NCBI GenBank assembly: GCA_963771845.1
Contig: CAVYVC010000012.1
Coordinates: forward strand, 6,846-70,845
DNA from: VAZQ01 sp963771845
GTDB lineage: Bacteria > Pseudomonadota > Alphaproteobacteria > Rhizobiales > Xanthobacteraceae
Length of the DNA: 64,000 nt
Direction: 5' to 3'
Part shown: positions 35,429 to 44,618 of the stretch, piece after piece
Position numbering within the stretch: position 1 is the first letter of the stretch
How the letters are laid out: every line of letters begins with the position of its first letter
Notes under the pieces: generated by a model
The model's input: only the letters and a program-made list of their open reading frames with translations
The model's database searches: none
What the model was told of the DNA's origin: nothing
Translations under genes and position numbers: made by a program

Positions 35429-36376
35429 TCAACGAGTGCCGCATTTTGCCGCTCGCGCCGCTCTCAACCGGGCAAAATCGTCGCCCGCATGGTGCGAGGA
35501 TCGGGTAAGCGGCGAGGATGAGACCATCAGGAAACCTTTGGCGTAGGCGATCGTCTCGTAGGCCTTGAACTCGTCGGGCGGTACGTACCTCTCGACCGGA
35601 TGGTGCTTGCGGCTGGGCTGCAAATATTGGCCAATTGTGAGAAAATCCACATCGGCCGCGCGCAGGTCGTCCATGACCTGGAGCACCTCATTGCGCTCCT
35701 CGCCTAGCCCCAGCATGATACCCGATTTGGTGAAAATCGCCGGATCGATTTCCTTGCTCTGCTGTAACAGGCGAATCGACGCGAAGTAACGCGCCCCCGG
35801 CCGTACCGTACGATACCTTGCGGGGACCGTTTCCAGGTTGTGATTGAAGACGTCGGGTCTCGCCGCAACGACCGTGGCGGCGGCGCCCACTTTGCGCAGG
35901 AAATCAGGCGTAAGCACCTCGATTGTGGTGTTCGGGCAACGTGCCCGGATTGCGCCAATCACCGCAGCGAAATGGGCAGCCCCGCCATCGGCGAGATCGT
36001 CGCGATCGACCGAGGTGACAACCACGTGGCTCAATCCAAGCTTTGCAGTTGCGAGCGCGACCCGCAGAGGTTCAGCGCTGTCGAGTGCGCCGGGTAACCC
36101 CGTCTTGACGTTGCAGAATGCGCAGGCGCGTGTGCACACATCGCCCATGATCATGAAGGTGGCGTGCTTCTTTTCCCAGCATTCGCCGATGTTCGGACAG
36201 CCAGCCTCTTCGCAAACGGTATGCAAATTGTTTGCGCGCACGATCGCCCGGGTCTCGGCATAGCCGGGCGAGGTCGGTGCCTTGACCCTGATCCAGGGCG
36301 GCTTCTTCGACACGGGACCATCCGGCCGATGGGCTTTCTCCGGATGGCGCGCGCGCGTATCGAGCACAACGACCAT
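35429..36376 (-). CDS. lipA: Lipoyl synthase
   Basis: This radical-SAM enzyme inserts two sulfurs into octanoyl groups on lipoyl domains. It has the auxiliary-cluster cysteines in CEEAGCPNIGEC and the radical-SAM motif CTRACAFC. The RSSH-type C-terminal signature (RSSHHAGDD) is also present. Its 315 residues are typical. Its substrates are the lipoyl domains of pdhB and pdhC, encoded just upstream on the same strand. Confidence 0.97.
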   Translation of the reverse strand: MVVVLDTRARHPEKAHRPDGPVSKKPPWIRVKAPTSPGYAETRAIVRANNLHTVCEEAGCPNIGECWEKKHATFMIMGDVCTRACAFCNVKTGLPGALDSAEPLRVALATAKLGLSHVVVTSVDRDDLADGGAAHFAAVIGAIRARCPNTTIEVLTPDFLRKVGAAATVVAARPDVFNHNLETVPARYRTVRPGARYFASIRLLQQSKEIDPAIFTKSGIMLGLGEERNEVLQVMDDLRAADVDFLTIGQYLQPSRKHHPVERYVPPDEFKAYETIAYAKGFLMVSSSPLTRSSHHAGDDFARLRAARAAKCGTR

Positions 36377-36477
36377 GCTGCCTTCTTCCGGGGTTTATCT
36401 ACGCAGCACGAGGACCGATCGCAAGCGCGGTGTGGCGCTACCTCCCGGCTAAACACGAGGCGACCGCCCCGGTGGTA

Positions 36478-37899
36478 TCAGATGTTGAGCACGCGCCCGT
36501 AAGCGTCCAACACCGCTTCTTTCATCATCTCCGACAAGGTCGGGTGCGGAAATACCGTGTGCATCAGTTCTTCTTCGGTGGTCTCGAGATTCATTGCGAT
36601 CACATAACCCTGGATCAGCTCGGTGACTTCAGCCCCGACCATATGCGCTCCAAGCAGCGCACCGGTCGCCTTGTCGAAGATCACCTTCACCAAACCCTGA
36701 TCCTCGCCGAGCGCGATAGCCTTGCCGTTTCCGATGAATGGAAATCGGCCGACGCGAATTTCGATATTTTTCTCTTTCGCCGCCTGCTCGGTCAGTCCGA
36801 CCGAGGCAATCTGTGGCGAGCAATAGGTGCAGCCTGGAATGAGGCGCTTGTCCATGGGATGCGGGTGCTGGCCCTTGATTGCCTCGACACAGATGACCCC
36901 CTCATGTTCGGCCTTGTGCGCGAGCAGCGGCGGACCAGAGACGTCCCCGATGGCATAGATGCCGGGCACGTTGGTACGGTTGAGTGGATCTACGACGATC
37001 GCGCCACGCTCGATTTTGACACCAATCTTTTCCAGGCCGAGATTCTCAACATTGCCAACGACGCCAACTGCGGAAATGACGCGCTCGACGCTGAGCGTCT
37101 GCTGACCGCCCTTGCCGTCATCGATGCTTGCCGTGACGTTGTCTGCCTTTTTGTCGAGCCCGGTTACCTTGGCTCCGGTGAAGATCCTGATCCCCTGCTT
37201 CTCAAACTGCTTGCGCGCAAAGGCTGCGATCTCGGCATCTTCGGCGGGCAGAATCTGTGGCAGGATCTCGACCACCGTTACCTCGGCGCCGAACGAGCGA
37301 TAAAACGACGCAAACTCGATCCCGATCGCACCCGATCCGATGACCAGAAGAGATTTTGGAATATGGTCGGGCAGCATGGCTTCGAAATAGGTCCACACCA
37401 GCTTCTGATCGGGCTCGATGCCGGGAAGCACGCGCGGACGCGCCCCCGTTGCGATGATGATGTGCTGGGCCTGGTACTTGCCGGGACCGAGCGTGCCTTT
37501 TGGCCCCTCACTCTTGCCGGCCTTGACCGTGATCTTGCCGGGCGCATCGACCGCCGCCTCCCCCCAGATCACGGCAACCTTGTTTTTTCGCATGAGAAAG
37601 GCGACGCCGTCGCTCAGACGTTTTGCGACGCCGCGCGAGCGTTTGACGACGGCTGCGGGATCGTACGTGATTTTCTCCGCGGCGAGGCCGTAATCCTTCG
37701 CGTGCTGGAGGTAGTGCAGGATTTCGGCCGAGCGCAGCAGCGCCTTGGTTGGAATGCAGCCCCAGTTGAGACAGATGCCGCCGAGGTATTCGCGCTCGAC
37801 AATGGCGGTTTTGAAACCGAGCTGCGCCGCGCGGATGGCCGTGACATAGCCGCCCGGACCCGAGCCGATGATGATGATATCAAAGCTCGTATCGGCCAT
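36478..37899 (-). CDS. lpdA: Dihydrolipoyl dehydrogenase (E3)
   Basis: This flavoenzyme reoxidises dihydrolipoamide in the pyruvate dehydrogenase complex. It is 473 residues long with the FAD-binding GSGPGGYVTA and the redox disulfide Cys43/Cys48 in GGICLNWGCIP. The NAD-binding GSGAIGIEFA and the C-terminal HPHPTLSE catalytic base follow. There is no fused lipoyl domain. It lies 71 bases downstream of pdhC. Confidence 0.97.
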   Translation of the reverse strand: MADTSFDIIIIGSGPGGYVTAIRAAQLGFKTAIVEREYLGGICLNWGCIPTKALLRSAEILHYLQHAKDYGLAAEKITYDPAAVVKRSRGVAKRLSDGVAFLMRKNKVAVIWGEAAVDAPGKITVKAGKSEGPKGTLGPGKYQAQHIIIATGARPRVLPGIEPDQKLVWTYFEAMLPDHIPKSLLVIGSGAIGIEFASFYRSFGAEVTVVEILPQILPAEDAEIAAFARKQFEKQGIRIFTGAKVTGLDKKADNVTASIDDGKGGQQTLSVERVISAVGVVGNVENLGLEKIGVKIERGAIVVDPLNRTNVPGIYAIGDVSGPPLLAHKAEHEGVICVEAIKGQHPHPMDKRLIPGCTYCSPQIASVGLTEQAAKEKNIEIRVGRFPFIGNGKAIALGEDQGLVKVIFDKATGALLGAHMVGAEVTELIQGYVIAMNLETTEEELMHTVFPHPTLSEMMKEAVLDAYGRVLNI

Positions 37900-37970
37900 T
37901 TTCTACTTTCGCAGCCCGGGCTGACTTGATCCTGACGTCTCGGGCTTCAGAACCCATCATGTCCAGGTAC

Positions 37971-39365
37971 TCAAACCACCATCAGCACGGGATTTTCGAT
38001 TAGCGCCTTCAAGGCACCGAGCAGTTGCGCACCGAGCGCACCGTCAACGGCGCGATGATCGGTCGATAGCGTCGTTGACATCATCCATTGTGCTTCAATC
38101 TTGCCATCCCGAACGACAGCCCGCTCCTCCCCCGCCCCCACCGCCAGAATGGTTGCATGCGGCGGATTGATCACGGCGGCAAACTCCTTGATGCCATACA
38201 TGCCGAGATTGGAGACCGCGCTGGTACCGCCCTGATATTCCTCCGGCTTGAGCTTTCGCGTGCGCGCCCGGCCGGCAAAGTCCTTCATCTCGTTCGATAT
38301 GATGGAAAGCGGCTTTGTCTCGGCATGGCGGACAACGGGCGTGATCAAGCCGCCGGGGATCGACACCGCAACGCCGATATCGGAATGCTTGTGCCGAAGC
38401 ATCGCGCCCTCAGTCCAGGTGACGTTCGCCTCAGGCACGCGCTGGAGCGCGAGCGCGAGGGCCTTGATGACGAAGTCGTTCACCGAGATCTTGTAGGCGG
38501 GCCTGCCTTCCTTGTCCTTCGGAGCGGCGCTGTTGATCTCCTCGCGCGCGGAGAGAAGTTTTCCGATGTTGCACTCAAGCGTGAGGTAGAAATGCGGGAT
38601 GGTGAGTTTGGCTTCGACCAGGCGACGCGCGATTATCCTGCGAATGTTGTCATGGGGAATGACGTCGTAGCTTTCCGGCTCGAACAGTGCGCGGATCTTG
38701 TCGTCTGAGGGTGTGGTAACCGCAATCGGGGAAGGCGCTGCGGCCGCTGACGCGGCAGCCGCAGCCGCGGTCACGAGCCCCCTGCCCTCCTTTGCCGCCG
38801 CGATGTCGCGCGCAATGATGCGCCCGTGCGGCCCTGAGCCTTGAATGCGCGCCAGATCGATGCCGGCTTGCTGGGCGAGACGCCGAGCAAGTGGCGAGGA
38901 AAAGATTCGATGGGCCTGGACGCCACGTCCCGCTCCGGCGTCCTCCTTGCGTTGGGGAGCAGCAGGTTGGGGAACTCGCGTCGGACCCTGTTGTTGGGCT
39001 GCGCCAATTGTTTGTGCCGGCTGGCTTGGCGTTCGTTGCGCGCTCGGCTGGGCTGGCGCTTGCTTTGCCGATGGCGGTGGTCCTGCCTTCCCGGCCGCGG
39101 CCGCTGTAGCGCCTACATCCTCCCCTTCTTCCGCGAGCACGGCAATGAGCGCATTGATCGGCACGTCCAGCGTGCCTTCGGGAACGACGATCTTTGCGAG
39201 GGTGCCCTCATCGATCGCCTCGTATTCCATGGTCGCCTTGTCGGTTTCAATCTCCGCGATCACATCGCCTGGTTTGACCTTCTCGCCCTCCTGCTTGAGC
39301 CATTTTGCAAGGTTGCCCTTTTCCATGGTGGGCGACAGCGCCGGCATGAGAATGTTCACCGCCAT
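37971..39365 (-). CDS. pdhC: Pyruvate dehydrogenase E2, dihydrolipoyl acetyltransferase
   Basis: This is the core of the PDH complex, 464 residues. One lipoyl domain (Lys43 in IETDKATMEYEA) is followed by a proline/alanine/glutamine-rich linker. The peripheral subunit-binding domain (SPLARRLAQQAGIDLARI) comes next. The acyltransferase domain ends with the catalytic DHRAVDGA motif. It lies between a small DUF5076-type gene and lpdA. Confidence 0.97.
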   Translation of the reverse strand: MAVNILMPALSPTMEKGNLAKWLKQEGEKVKPGDVIAEIETDKATMEYEAIDEGTLAKIVVPEGTLDVPINALIAVLAEEGEDVGATAAAAGKAGPPPSAKQAPAQPSAQRTPSQPAQTIGAAQQQGPTRVPQPAAPQRKEDAGAGRGVQAHRIFSSPLARRLAQQAGIDLARIQGSGPHGRIIARDIAAAKEGRGLVTAAAAAASAAAAPSPIAVTTPSDDKIRALFEPESYDVIPHDNIRRIIARRLVEAKLTIPHFYLTLECNIGKLLSAREEINSAAPKDKEGRPAYKISVNDFVIKALALALQRVPEANVTWTEGAMLRHKHSDIGVAVSIPGGLITPVVRHAETKPLSIISNEMKDFAGRARTRKLKPEEYQGGTSAVSNLGMYGIKEFAAVINPPHATILAVGAGEERAVVRDGKIEAQWMMSTTLSTDHRAVDGALGAQLLGALKALIENPVLMVV

Positions 39366-39380
39366 CAGACACCCGGCTCG

Positions 39381-39671
39381 TTAGCTGATCGCGCTGGTGG
39401 ATCCGGGATCGGTCGGCGCATCCATCTCTGCGTCGAACATCGAACGGATCCGTTCGAGCGCGTCCTCTTCGGTCAGCTTTGTCTCTTTTGCAAAAATGCG
39501 CGCCGCGTGCCGCGCAACATCGGCAATCAGCATGCCCCAGGCTTGCGGGTCGTCGAATGCGCGCCGCAGCGAGACGTGCAGCCCACCCTCAACGATGGCT
39601 GCGCGCAGCACCTCTACCCCGCCGCGCTCCAGCGCGCTGGGCGGAACGTTGAGCGGATCGAATGTCGGCAT
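39381..39671 (-). CDS. DUF5076-like small protein in the pdh operon
   Basis: This 96-residue protein resembles the short proteins found between pdhB and pdhC in many Hyphomicrobiales, named DUF5076. It begins with an FDPLNVP segment, contains WGMLIADVARHAARIF and ends acidic. Function is unknown. Tight spacing (43 bases after pdhB, 15 before pdhC) indicates cotranscription and suggests a role with the complex. The family call is from memory of context and moderately sure. Confidence 0.7.
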   Translation of the reverse strand: MPTFDPLNVPPSALERGGVEVLRAAIVEGGLHVSLRRAFDDPQAWGMLIADVARHAARIFAKETKLTEEDALERIRSMFDAEMDAPTDPGSTSAIS

Positions 39672-39714
39672 GAACTACTCGCTGGACGGCGGCGAAGATC
39701 GGGTTGCGGCTGCG

Positions 39715-41130
39715 TTAGCGATAGGAAACCGCTTTTGCGGCTTCGACGACTTCGGTAACTGAAGGTAGCGCAAGTTTTTCCAGGTTTGCCGCATACGGCA
39801 TCGGCACGTCCTTTCCGGTGACGCGCGTAACCGGCGCGTCGAGCCAGTCAAAGGCCTGTTCATTGATGCTCGCTGCAATCTCAGCGCCTACGCCGGATTG
39901 GCGCCACCCCTCTTCGACCGTGACAATGCGGCCGGTCTTCTTCACCAACTCGATGACGGTCTCGATGTCCATTGGCTTAAGCGTGCGCAGATCGATGACC
40001 TCGGCCTCTATCTGCTCCCGCGCGAGCTCCTCGGCTGCCTTGAGTGCGTAAGTCATGCCCATCGACCACGATACGATGGTTACATCGCTACCCGGCCGGG
40101 CGATCTTGGCCTTACCGATCGGCACGACGTAGTCGTCGAGCTTGGGAACCGCAAAGCTCTGCCCGTACAGGATTTCGTTCTCGAGAAAGATCACCGGGTT
40201 GGGATCCCGGATGGCAGATTTAAGCAGTCCTTTGGCATCGGCGGCGCTGTAGGGAGCAATCACTTTGAGCCCCGGAATATGTGAGTACCACGAGGAATAA
40301 TCCTGACTGTGCTGCGCAGCCACGCGCGCGGCCGGTCCATTAGGCCCGCGCAATACAATCGATACGGTCATCTGGCCGCCGGACATGTAGCGCGTCTTGG
40401 CCGCCGAATTGATGAGCTGGTCCAGGGCCTGCATCGCAAAGTTGAAGGTCATGAACTCGACGATCGGCTTAAGGCCAGCGAACGCCGCGCCGATGCCGAG
40501 GCCCGCAAAAGCGTGCTCGGTGATCGGCGTATCGATTACCCGCATGGCCCCGAATTCCTGCAACAAGCCTTGCGTCACCTTGTAGGCGCCTTGATATTCG
40601 GCCACCTCCTCTCCCATCACAAAGACATCCTTGTCGCGCCGCATCTCCTCCGCCATGGCATCGCGCAGGGCTTCGCGCACTGTCATGGTCACCAGTTCCG
40701 TCCCCTCCGGCACATCGGGCTCGGCCGGTGCCGCCGCGGCAGACGGAGCGGCGCCTGTTGGTTTGGGTGGAGTGGGAGCGCGAGCGGCTTGTGGTGCAGC
40801 TTTTTGGTTTGTTGCGGCAGGCGCCGATTCCGCGGCCTTCTGCGCGCGGGCCGGCGCCGCCCGATCCTTGAGCGAGGCAGCGTCCTCGCCTTCCGCCAGG
40901 ATCATGGCAATCGGGGTGTTGACGGCCACATCATTGGTGCCTTCCGGCACGAGGATTTTTCCCAAGGTGCCCTCGTCGACGGCTTCGACCTCCATGGTGG
41001 CCTTGTCGGTTTCGATCTCGGCAATCACGTCACCGGATTTGACCGCCTCGCCCTCCTTCTTGAGCCATTTGGCAAGATTGCCCTTTTCCATCGTAGGCGA
41101 CAGCGCAGGCATGAGAACTTGAATAGGCAT
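39715..41130 (-). CDS. pdhB: Pyruvate dehydrogenase E1 beta subunit with N-terminal lipoyl domain
   Basis: The beta half of the thiamine-dependent E1 has 471 residues. It opens with a lipoyl domain (Lys43 in IETDKATMEVEA) and an alanine/proline-rich linker. The transketolase-like pyrimidine-binding domain follows from about residue 145 (MGEEVAEYQGAYKVTQGL), then the C-terminal transketolase domain. A lipoyl domain on E1 beta is a known alphaproteobacterial feature. ATG at 41130 is used; the frame upstream overlaps pdhA. Confidence 0.97.
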   Translation of the reverse strand: MPIQVLMPALSPTMEKGNLAKWLKKEGEAVKSGDVIAEIETDKATMEVEAVDEGTLGKILVPEGTNDVAVNTPIAMILAEGEDAASLKDRAAPARAQKAAESAPAATNQKAAPQAARAPTPPKPTGAAPSAAAAPAEPDVPEGTELVTMTVREALRDAMAEEMRRDKDVFVMGEEVAEYQGAYKVTQGLLQEFGAMRVIDTPITEHAFAGLGIGAAFAGLKPIVEFMTFNFAMQALDQLINSAAKTRYMSGGQMTVSIVLRGPNGPAARVAAQHSQDYSSWYSHIPGLKVIAPYSAADAKGLLKSAIRDPNPVIFLENEILYGQSFAVPKLDDYVVPIGKAKIARPGSDVTIVSWSMGMTYALKAAEELAREQIEAEVIDLRTLKPMDIETVIELVKKTGRIVTVEEGWRQSGVGAEIAASINEQAFDWLDAPVTRVTGKDVPMPYAANLEKLALPSVTEVVEAAKAVSYR

Positions 41131-41164
41131 GTGAAGTTTTCGCGTCGTCCCGTACAGAAATGCG

Positions 41165-42196
41165 TTACTTGTAGACGTCCGTGAACAGCTCGGAGGCATC
41201 CGGCTCCGCATCGTTGGTGGCGAACTCGGCCGCTTCGTTGATGATTGCGCGCACTTCGGCATCGAGCTTTTTCAATCTGTCTTCGTTCGCAAAGCCCTTC
41301 TTGAGCACACGGCTGCGCACCTGCTCGATCGGGTCGTGCTCGGTGCGCATTTTATCGACCTCCTCCTTGCTGCGGTATTTTGCGGGATCAGACATGGAAT
41401 GACCGCGGTAACGATAGGTGAGCATTTCGAGGATCAACGGCCCCTTCCCGCTTCGGCACCACGCTACCGCCTTGTCGCCGGCAGCTTTGACCGCGCGCAC
41501 ATCCATGCCGTCGACCCGCTCACCCGGGATCTCGAAGGATGCTCCGCGCTTGTAGAGATCCGTGGTGGCTGAGGCACGCACAACGGAAGTCCCCATCCCG
41601 TACTGATTGTTTTCGATGACATAGACGACTGGCAGCTTCCAGAGCTTGGCCATGTTGAAGCTCTCATACACCTGCCCCTGATTGGTCGCGCCATCGCCCA
41701 GATAGGTGAGTGAGACGTTGTCATTGCCGCGATAGCGATTGGCAAATGCGAGGCCCGTTCCCAACGGCACCGGCGCTGCCACGATGCCGTGGCCGCCGTA
41801 GAAGCCTTTCTCGACGGAGAACATGTGCATGGAGCCGCCCTTGCCCTTGGAATAGCCGTGGCGGCGGCCGGTGAGTTCTGCCATGACCCCCTTGGGGTCC
41901 ATGCCGCAGGCGAGCATGTGACCGTGGTCGCGATAGCCAGTGATGACCTCGTCGCCGCTCTTGATCGCCATTTGCATTCCAATGACGACCGCCTCCTGAC
42001 CGATGTAGAGGTGGCAAAATCCCCCGATCAGTCCCATGCCATAGAGCTGTCCGGCTTTCTCCTCGAAACGTCGGATGAGCAGCATTTGCCGATAGGCCCG
42101 CAGCTCCTGCTCCTGGTTGAAATCAGGCACCGCCTGATCTGCCGTTCCTCGCGCCGAGGCAGGTTCAGCCGCTGGTTTGTTGCTGGCAACGGCCAT
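41165..42196 (-). CDS. pdhA: Pyruvate dehydrogenase E1 alpha subunit
   Basis: The alpha half of E1 binds thiamine diphosphate and decarboxylates pyruvate. The 343-residue product has the thiamine-binding GDGATNQGQVYESFNMA near residue 184. The phosphorylation-loop region is present as YRYRGHSMSDP. ATG at 42196 follows GAGGAAAA and is much better than 42232 or 42328. It leads the pdhA-pdhB-DUF5076-pdhC-lpdA series. Confidence 0.97.
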   Translation of the reverse strand: MAVASNKPAAEPASARGTADQAVPDFNQEQELRAYRQMLLIRRFEEKAGQLYGMGLIGGFCHLYIGQEAVVIGMQMAIKSGDEVITGYRDHGHMLACGMDPKGVMAELTGRRHGYSKGKGGSMHMFSVEKGFYGGHGIVAAPVPLGTGLAFANRYRGNDNVSLTYLGDGATNQGQVYESFNMAKLWKLPVVYVIENNQYGMGTSVVRASATTDLYKRGASFEIPGERVDGMDVRAVKAAGDKAVAWCRSGKGPLILEMLTYRYRGHSMSDPAKYRSKEEVDKMRTEHDPIEQVRSRVLKKGFANEDRLKKLDAEVRAIINEAAEFATNDAEPDASELFTDVYK

Positions 42197-42340
42197 TTTT
42201 TCCTCGGGAACGAGCTTCGGTGAGACGACCATTGCAATAGTCGAAATCATCTCGCAGCGAAAGGCAACAGGGTCGCATCCGCCGGGAGATAGGCAGCCGG
42301 ACCGGGCTTCGCCAATGCGCCCGGTCAATTGCTGGAAAGG

Positions 42341-42658
42341 TCAGCGCGCCGGGAGCTGGAGAATGAGATCGCGCGGATCTGCGTATTGCAGCAGCGCGCG
42401 AGCGCGCTCATCCAGCATATCCCGATCAATGCTCTCAGGCTTGAGGAAGGAGACTTTGCGCTGCCAGGCCGCGCGCTCGGCTTTGAGGCGGGCGAGCTCA
42501 TCGGTGAGTTGCGCAATTTCCTGGTCGAGGTCTTGCCGGGCACGCAGGCCGTGATTGCCGGTATAGGCATTTACGCCGAAATAGCCGATCAGAAGCGCGG
42601 CAATGGTATAGAGCGCAAGCGCATTCGTGACGGTGCGGAGTCGACGGCGTCTGACCAT
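42341..42658 (-). CDS. ftsB: Septum formation initiator / FtsB-like protein
   Basis: This is a bitopic division protein of 105 residues. A basic N-terminus precedes one membrane helix (about residues 13-32). A coiled coil rich in Leu, Glu and Arg (about 40-68) and a short C-terminal domain with YADPRDLILQL follow. FtsB/DivIC proteins bridge FtsL and FtsQ in the divisome. Position between eno and pdhA is conserved in alphaproteobacteria. Confidence 0.9.
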   Translation of the reverse strand: MVRRRRLRTVTNALALYTIAALLIGYFGVNAYTGNHGLRARQDLDQEIAQLTDELARLKAERAAWQRKVSFLKPESIDRDMLDERARALLQYADPRDLILQLPAR

Positions 42659-42718
42659 GGCCCGAACATGGCGCCGCGAGCTTAAGGCAACTTTAACGAC
42701 GCGTGCGCGCCGATCGAA

Positions 42719-44008
42719 TCACCTCTGCGCAGCTTGGGATTTGAGCACGGAACGGCCGGCGTATCGCGCCTGCGCTCCAAGCTCTTCCTCGATCCGCAGC
42801 AGTTGATTGTACTTGGCGGTGCGGTCGGAGCGTGCAAGCGAGCCAGTCTTGATCTGCCCGCAACCGGTGGCAACCGCGAGATCGGCAATGGTGGAGTCCT
42901 CGGTTTCCCCGGAACGGTGCGACATCACCGCCGTATACGCGGCTTTGTGCGCCATCTCGACGGCGGCGAGCGTCTCGGTCAGCGTTCCGATCTGGTTGAC
43001 CTTGATCAGGATGGAATTGGCAATGCCATTCCTGATGCCTGCCAACAATCTTGCAACATTTGTGACGAATACGTCATCGCCGACGATTTGACACTTTGAG
43101 CCGATGGCGTGCGTCAACATTCTCCAGCCCTCCATGTCGTCTTCCGCCATTGCGTCCTCGATCGAGACGATGGGGTAGCGCGACACGAGATCGGCCAGAT
43201 ATTCGACCTGCTGCTCACTGCCGCGCGTCTTGCCTTCGCCCTCGTAGTGATAAGCGCCATCACGAAAAAACTCGCTCGCCGCGCAATCGAGTGCCAGCAC
43301 GACCTCGCTGCCGCAGTCATAGCCGGCTTTGCCCACCGCTGAGATCAGGAAATCGAGAGCCTCATCGGCGGAAGGAAGGTTGGGGGCGAAGCCGCCTTCG
43401 TCTCCGACATTGGTATTGTGACCGGCTTGCTTGAGCGCCGCGCGCAGCGTGTGGAAAATTTCGGACCCGATGCGGAGCGCCTCGGCAAAGGATGCTGCTC
43501 CGACCGGCATGATCATGAATTCCTGGAAATCGATCGGGTTGTCGGCGTGCACTCCTCCATTGAGAATGTTCATCATGGGTACCGGCAAAAGCCGGGCCGC
43601 GGGTCCTCCGACGTAGCGATAGAGGGGTGCTTGCGTGGTGGCTGCCGCGGCTTTGGCCGCCGCGAGCGAGACGCCAAGAATGGCATTGGCGCCCAGGCGG
43701 GCTTTGTTCGGGGTGCCATCAAGTGCAACCAGCGTCTCGTCGATTTTGACCTGCGCCTCGGCATCCATTCCGCCAATCGCGTCGAAAATCTCGCCGTTGA
43801 CTGCGTCCACCGCCGTGCGCACCCCCTTACCGAGGTAGCGGTTTCCGCCATCGCGCAACTCAACCGCCTCGTGTGTTCCCGTCGAGGCGCCGGACGGGAC
43901 GGCAGCGCGCCCTCTTGCGCCATTTTCGAGCACGACGTCGACCTCGATGGTCGGATTCCCACGGCTGTCGAGAATTTCACGCCCGATGATATCGACGATT
44001 GCGGTCAT
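42719..44008 (-). CDS. eno: Enolase
   Basis: This glycolytic enzyme interconverts 2-phosphoglycerate and phosphoenolpyruvate. It has 429 residues from ATG at 44008, with the REILDSRGNPTIEVDV start. The VGDEGGFAP loop, the signature ILIKVNQIGTLTE, and SHRSGETED are also present. The frame extends upstream to 44263 but encodes nothing conserved. The 148-base gap to divergent queF should carry its promoter. Confidence 0.98.
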   Translation of the reverse strand: MTAIVDIIGREILDSRGNPTIEVDVVLENGARGRAAVPSGASTGTHEAVELRDGGNRYLGKGVRTAVDAVNGEIFDAIGGMDAEAQVKIDETLVALDGTPNKARLGANAILGVSLAAAKAAAATTQAPLYRYVGGPAARLLPVPMMNILNGGVHADNPIDFQEFMIMPVGAASFAEALRIGSEIFHTLRAALKQAGHNTNVGDEGGFAPNLPSADEALDFLISAVGKAGYDCGSEVVLALDCAASEFFRDGAYHYEGEGKTRGSEQQVEYLADLVSRYPIVSIEDAMAEDDMEGWRMLTHAIGSKCQIVGDDVFVTNVARLLAGIRNGIANSILIKVNQIGTLTETLAAVEMAHKAAYTAVMSHRSGETEDSTIADLAVATGCGQIKTGSLARSDRTAKYNQLLRIEEELGAQARYAGRSVLKSQAAQR

Positions 44009-44156
44009 GGTTCCCCGCGGGCAAAACAGCCTTGCCGTGCTTGTAGGCGATCCGGACGCATTCGCAAGACCATGGTTATTCATGTAGCTTAAACCCGCTC
44101 CTGGGGCTTGTTTGACGAGGGTCCCTGAGCCCCTATTGCAATTTCGAGCCTGTCTC

Positions 44157-44618
44157 ATGCCTGCGCGCGCACGTCCATTGCAGCATCTGCGAAGACCTAT
44201 GCGTGCCGCTCCTTCTCCGGAAGCGGCGACGCTCGTGCGGGTGCCAAATCCGCATCCCGACACGCCCTATGTTGCACGCTTCGCCGCGCCGGAGTTCACG
44301 ACGCTGTGTCCCATTACCGGGCAGCCCGATTTCGCGCACTTCGTTATCGACTATGTGCCAGGGAAATGGCTTGTTGAATCAAAGTCGCTGAAACTTTATC
44401 TCGCGAGCTTCCGCAATGTCGGCGGCTTTCATGAGGATTGCACGGTCGGCATCGGAAAGCGGCTGACAGCGTTCCTTAAGCCTCGGTTCCTGCGGATCGG
44501 CGGCTACTGGTATCCGCGTGGCGGCATGCCCATTGATGTTTTCTGGCAATACGGCAGGCTCCCCGCGGGCGTGTGGCTGCCGGACCAGGGTGTGGCTTCC
44601 TACCGCGGGCGGGGATGA
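44157..44618 (+). CDS. queF: NADPH-dependent 7-cyano-7-deazaguanine reductase QueF
   Basis: This enzyme reduces preQ0 to preQ1 in queuosine synthesis. It is a unimodular QueF of 153 residues from ATG at 44157. The covalent-intermediate cysteine is Cys51 and the partner acid Asp58 in TTLCPITGQPDF. The specificity motif ESKSLK lies near residue 79. A later ATG at 44199 is possible. Its last 19 bases overlap the convergent MFS gene. Confidence 0.94.
   Translation: MPARARPLQHLRRPMRAAPSPEAATLVRVPNPHPDTPYVARFAAPEFTTLCPITGQPDFAHFVIDYVPGKWLVESKSLKLYLASFRNVGGFHEDCTVGIGKRLTAFLKPRFLRIGGYWYPRGGMPIDVFWQYGRLPAGVWLPDQGVASYRGRG

Noticed and set aside
36430..37929. A 499-codon frame antisense to lpdA
   Set aside because: lpdA shows complete family motifs on the other strand. 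The antisense frame has no recognisable motif and no ribosome-binding site.
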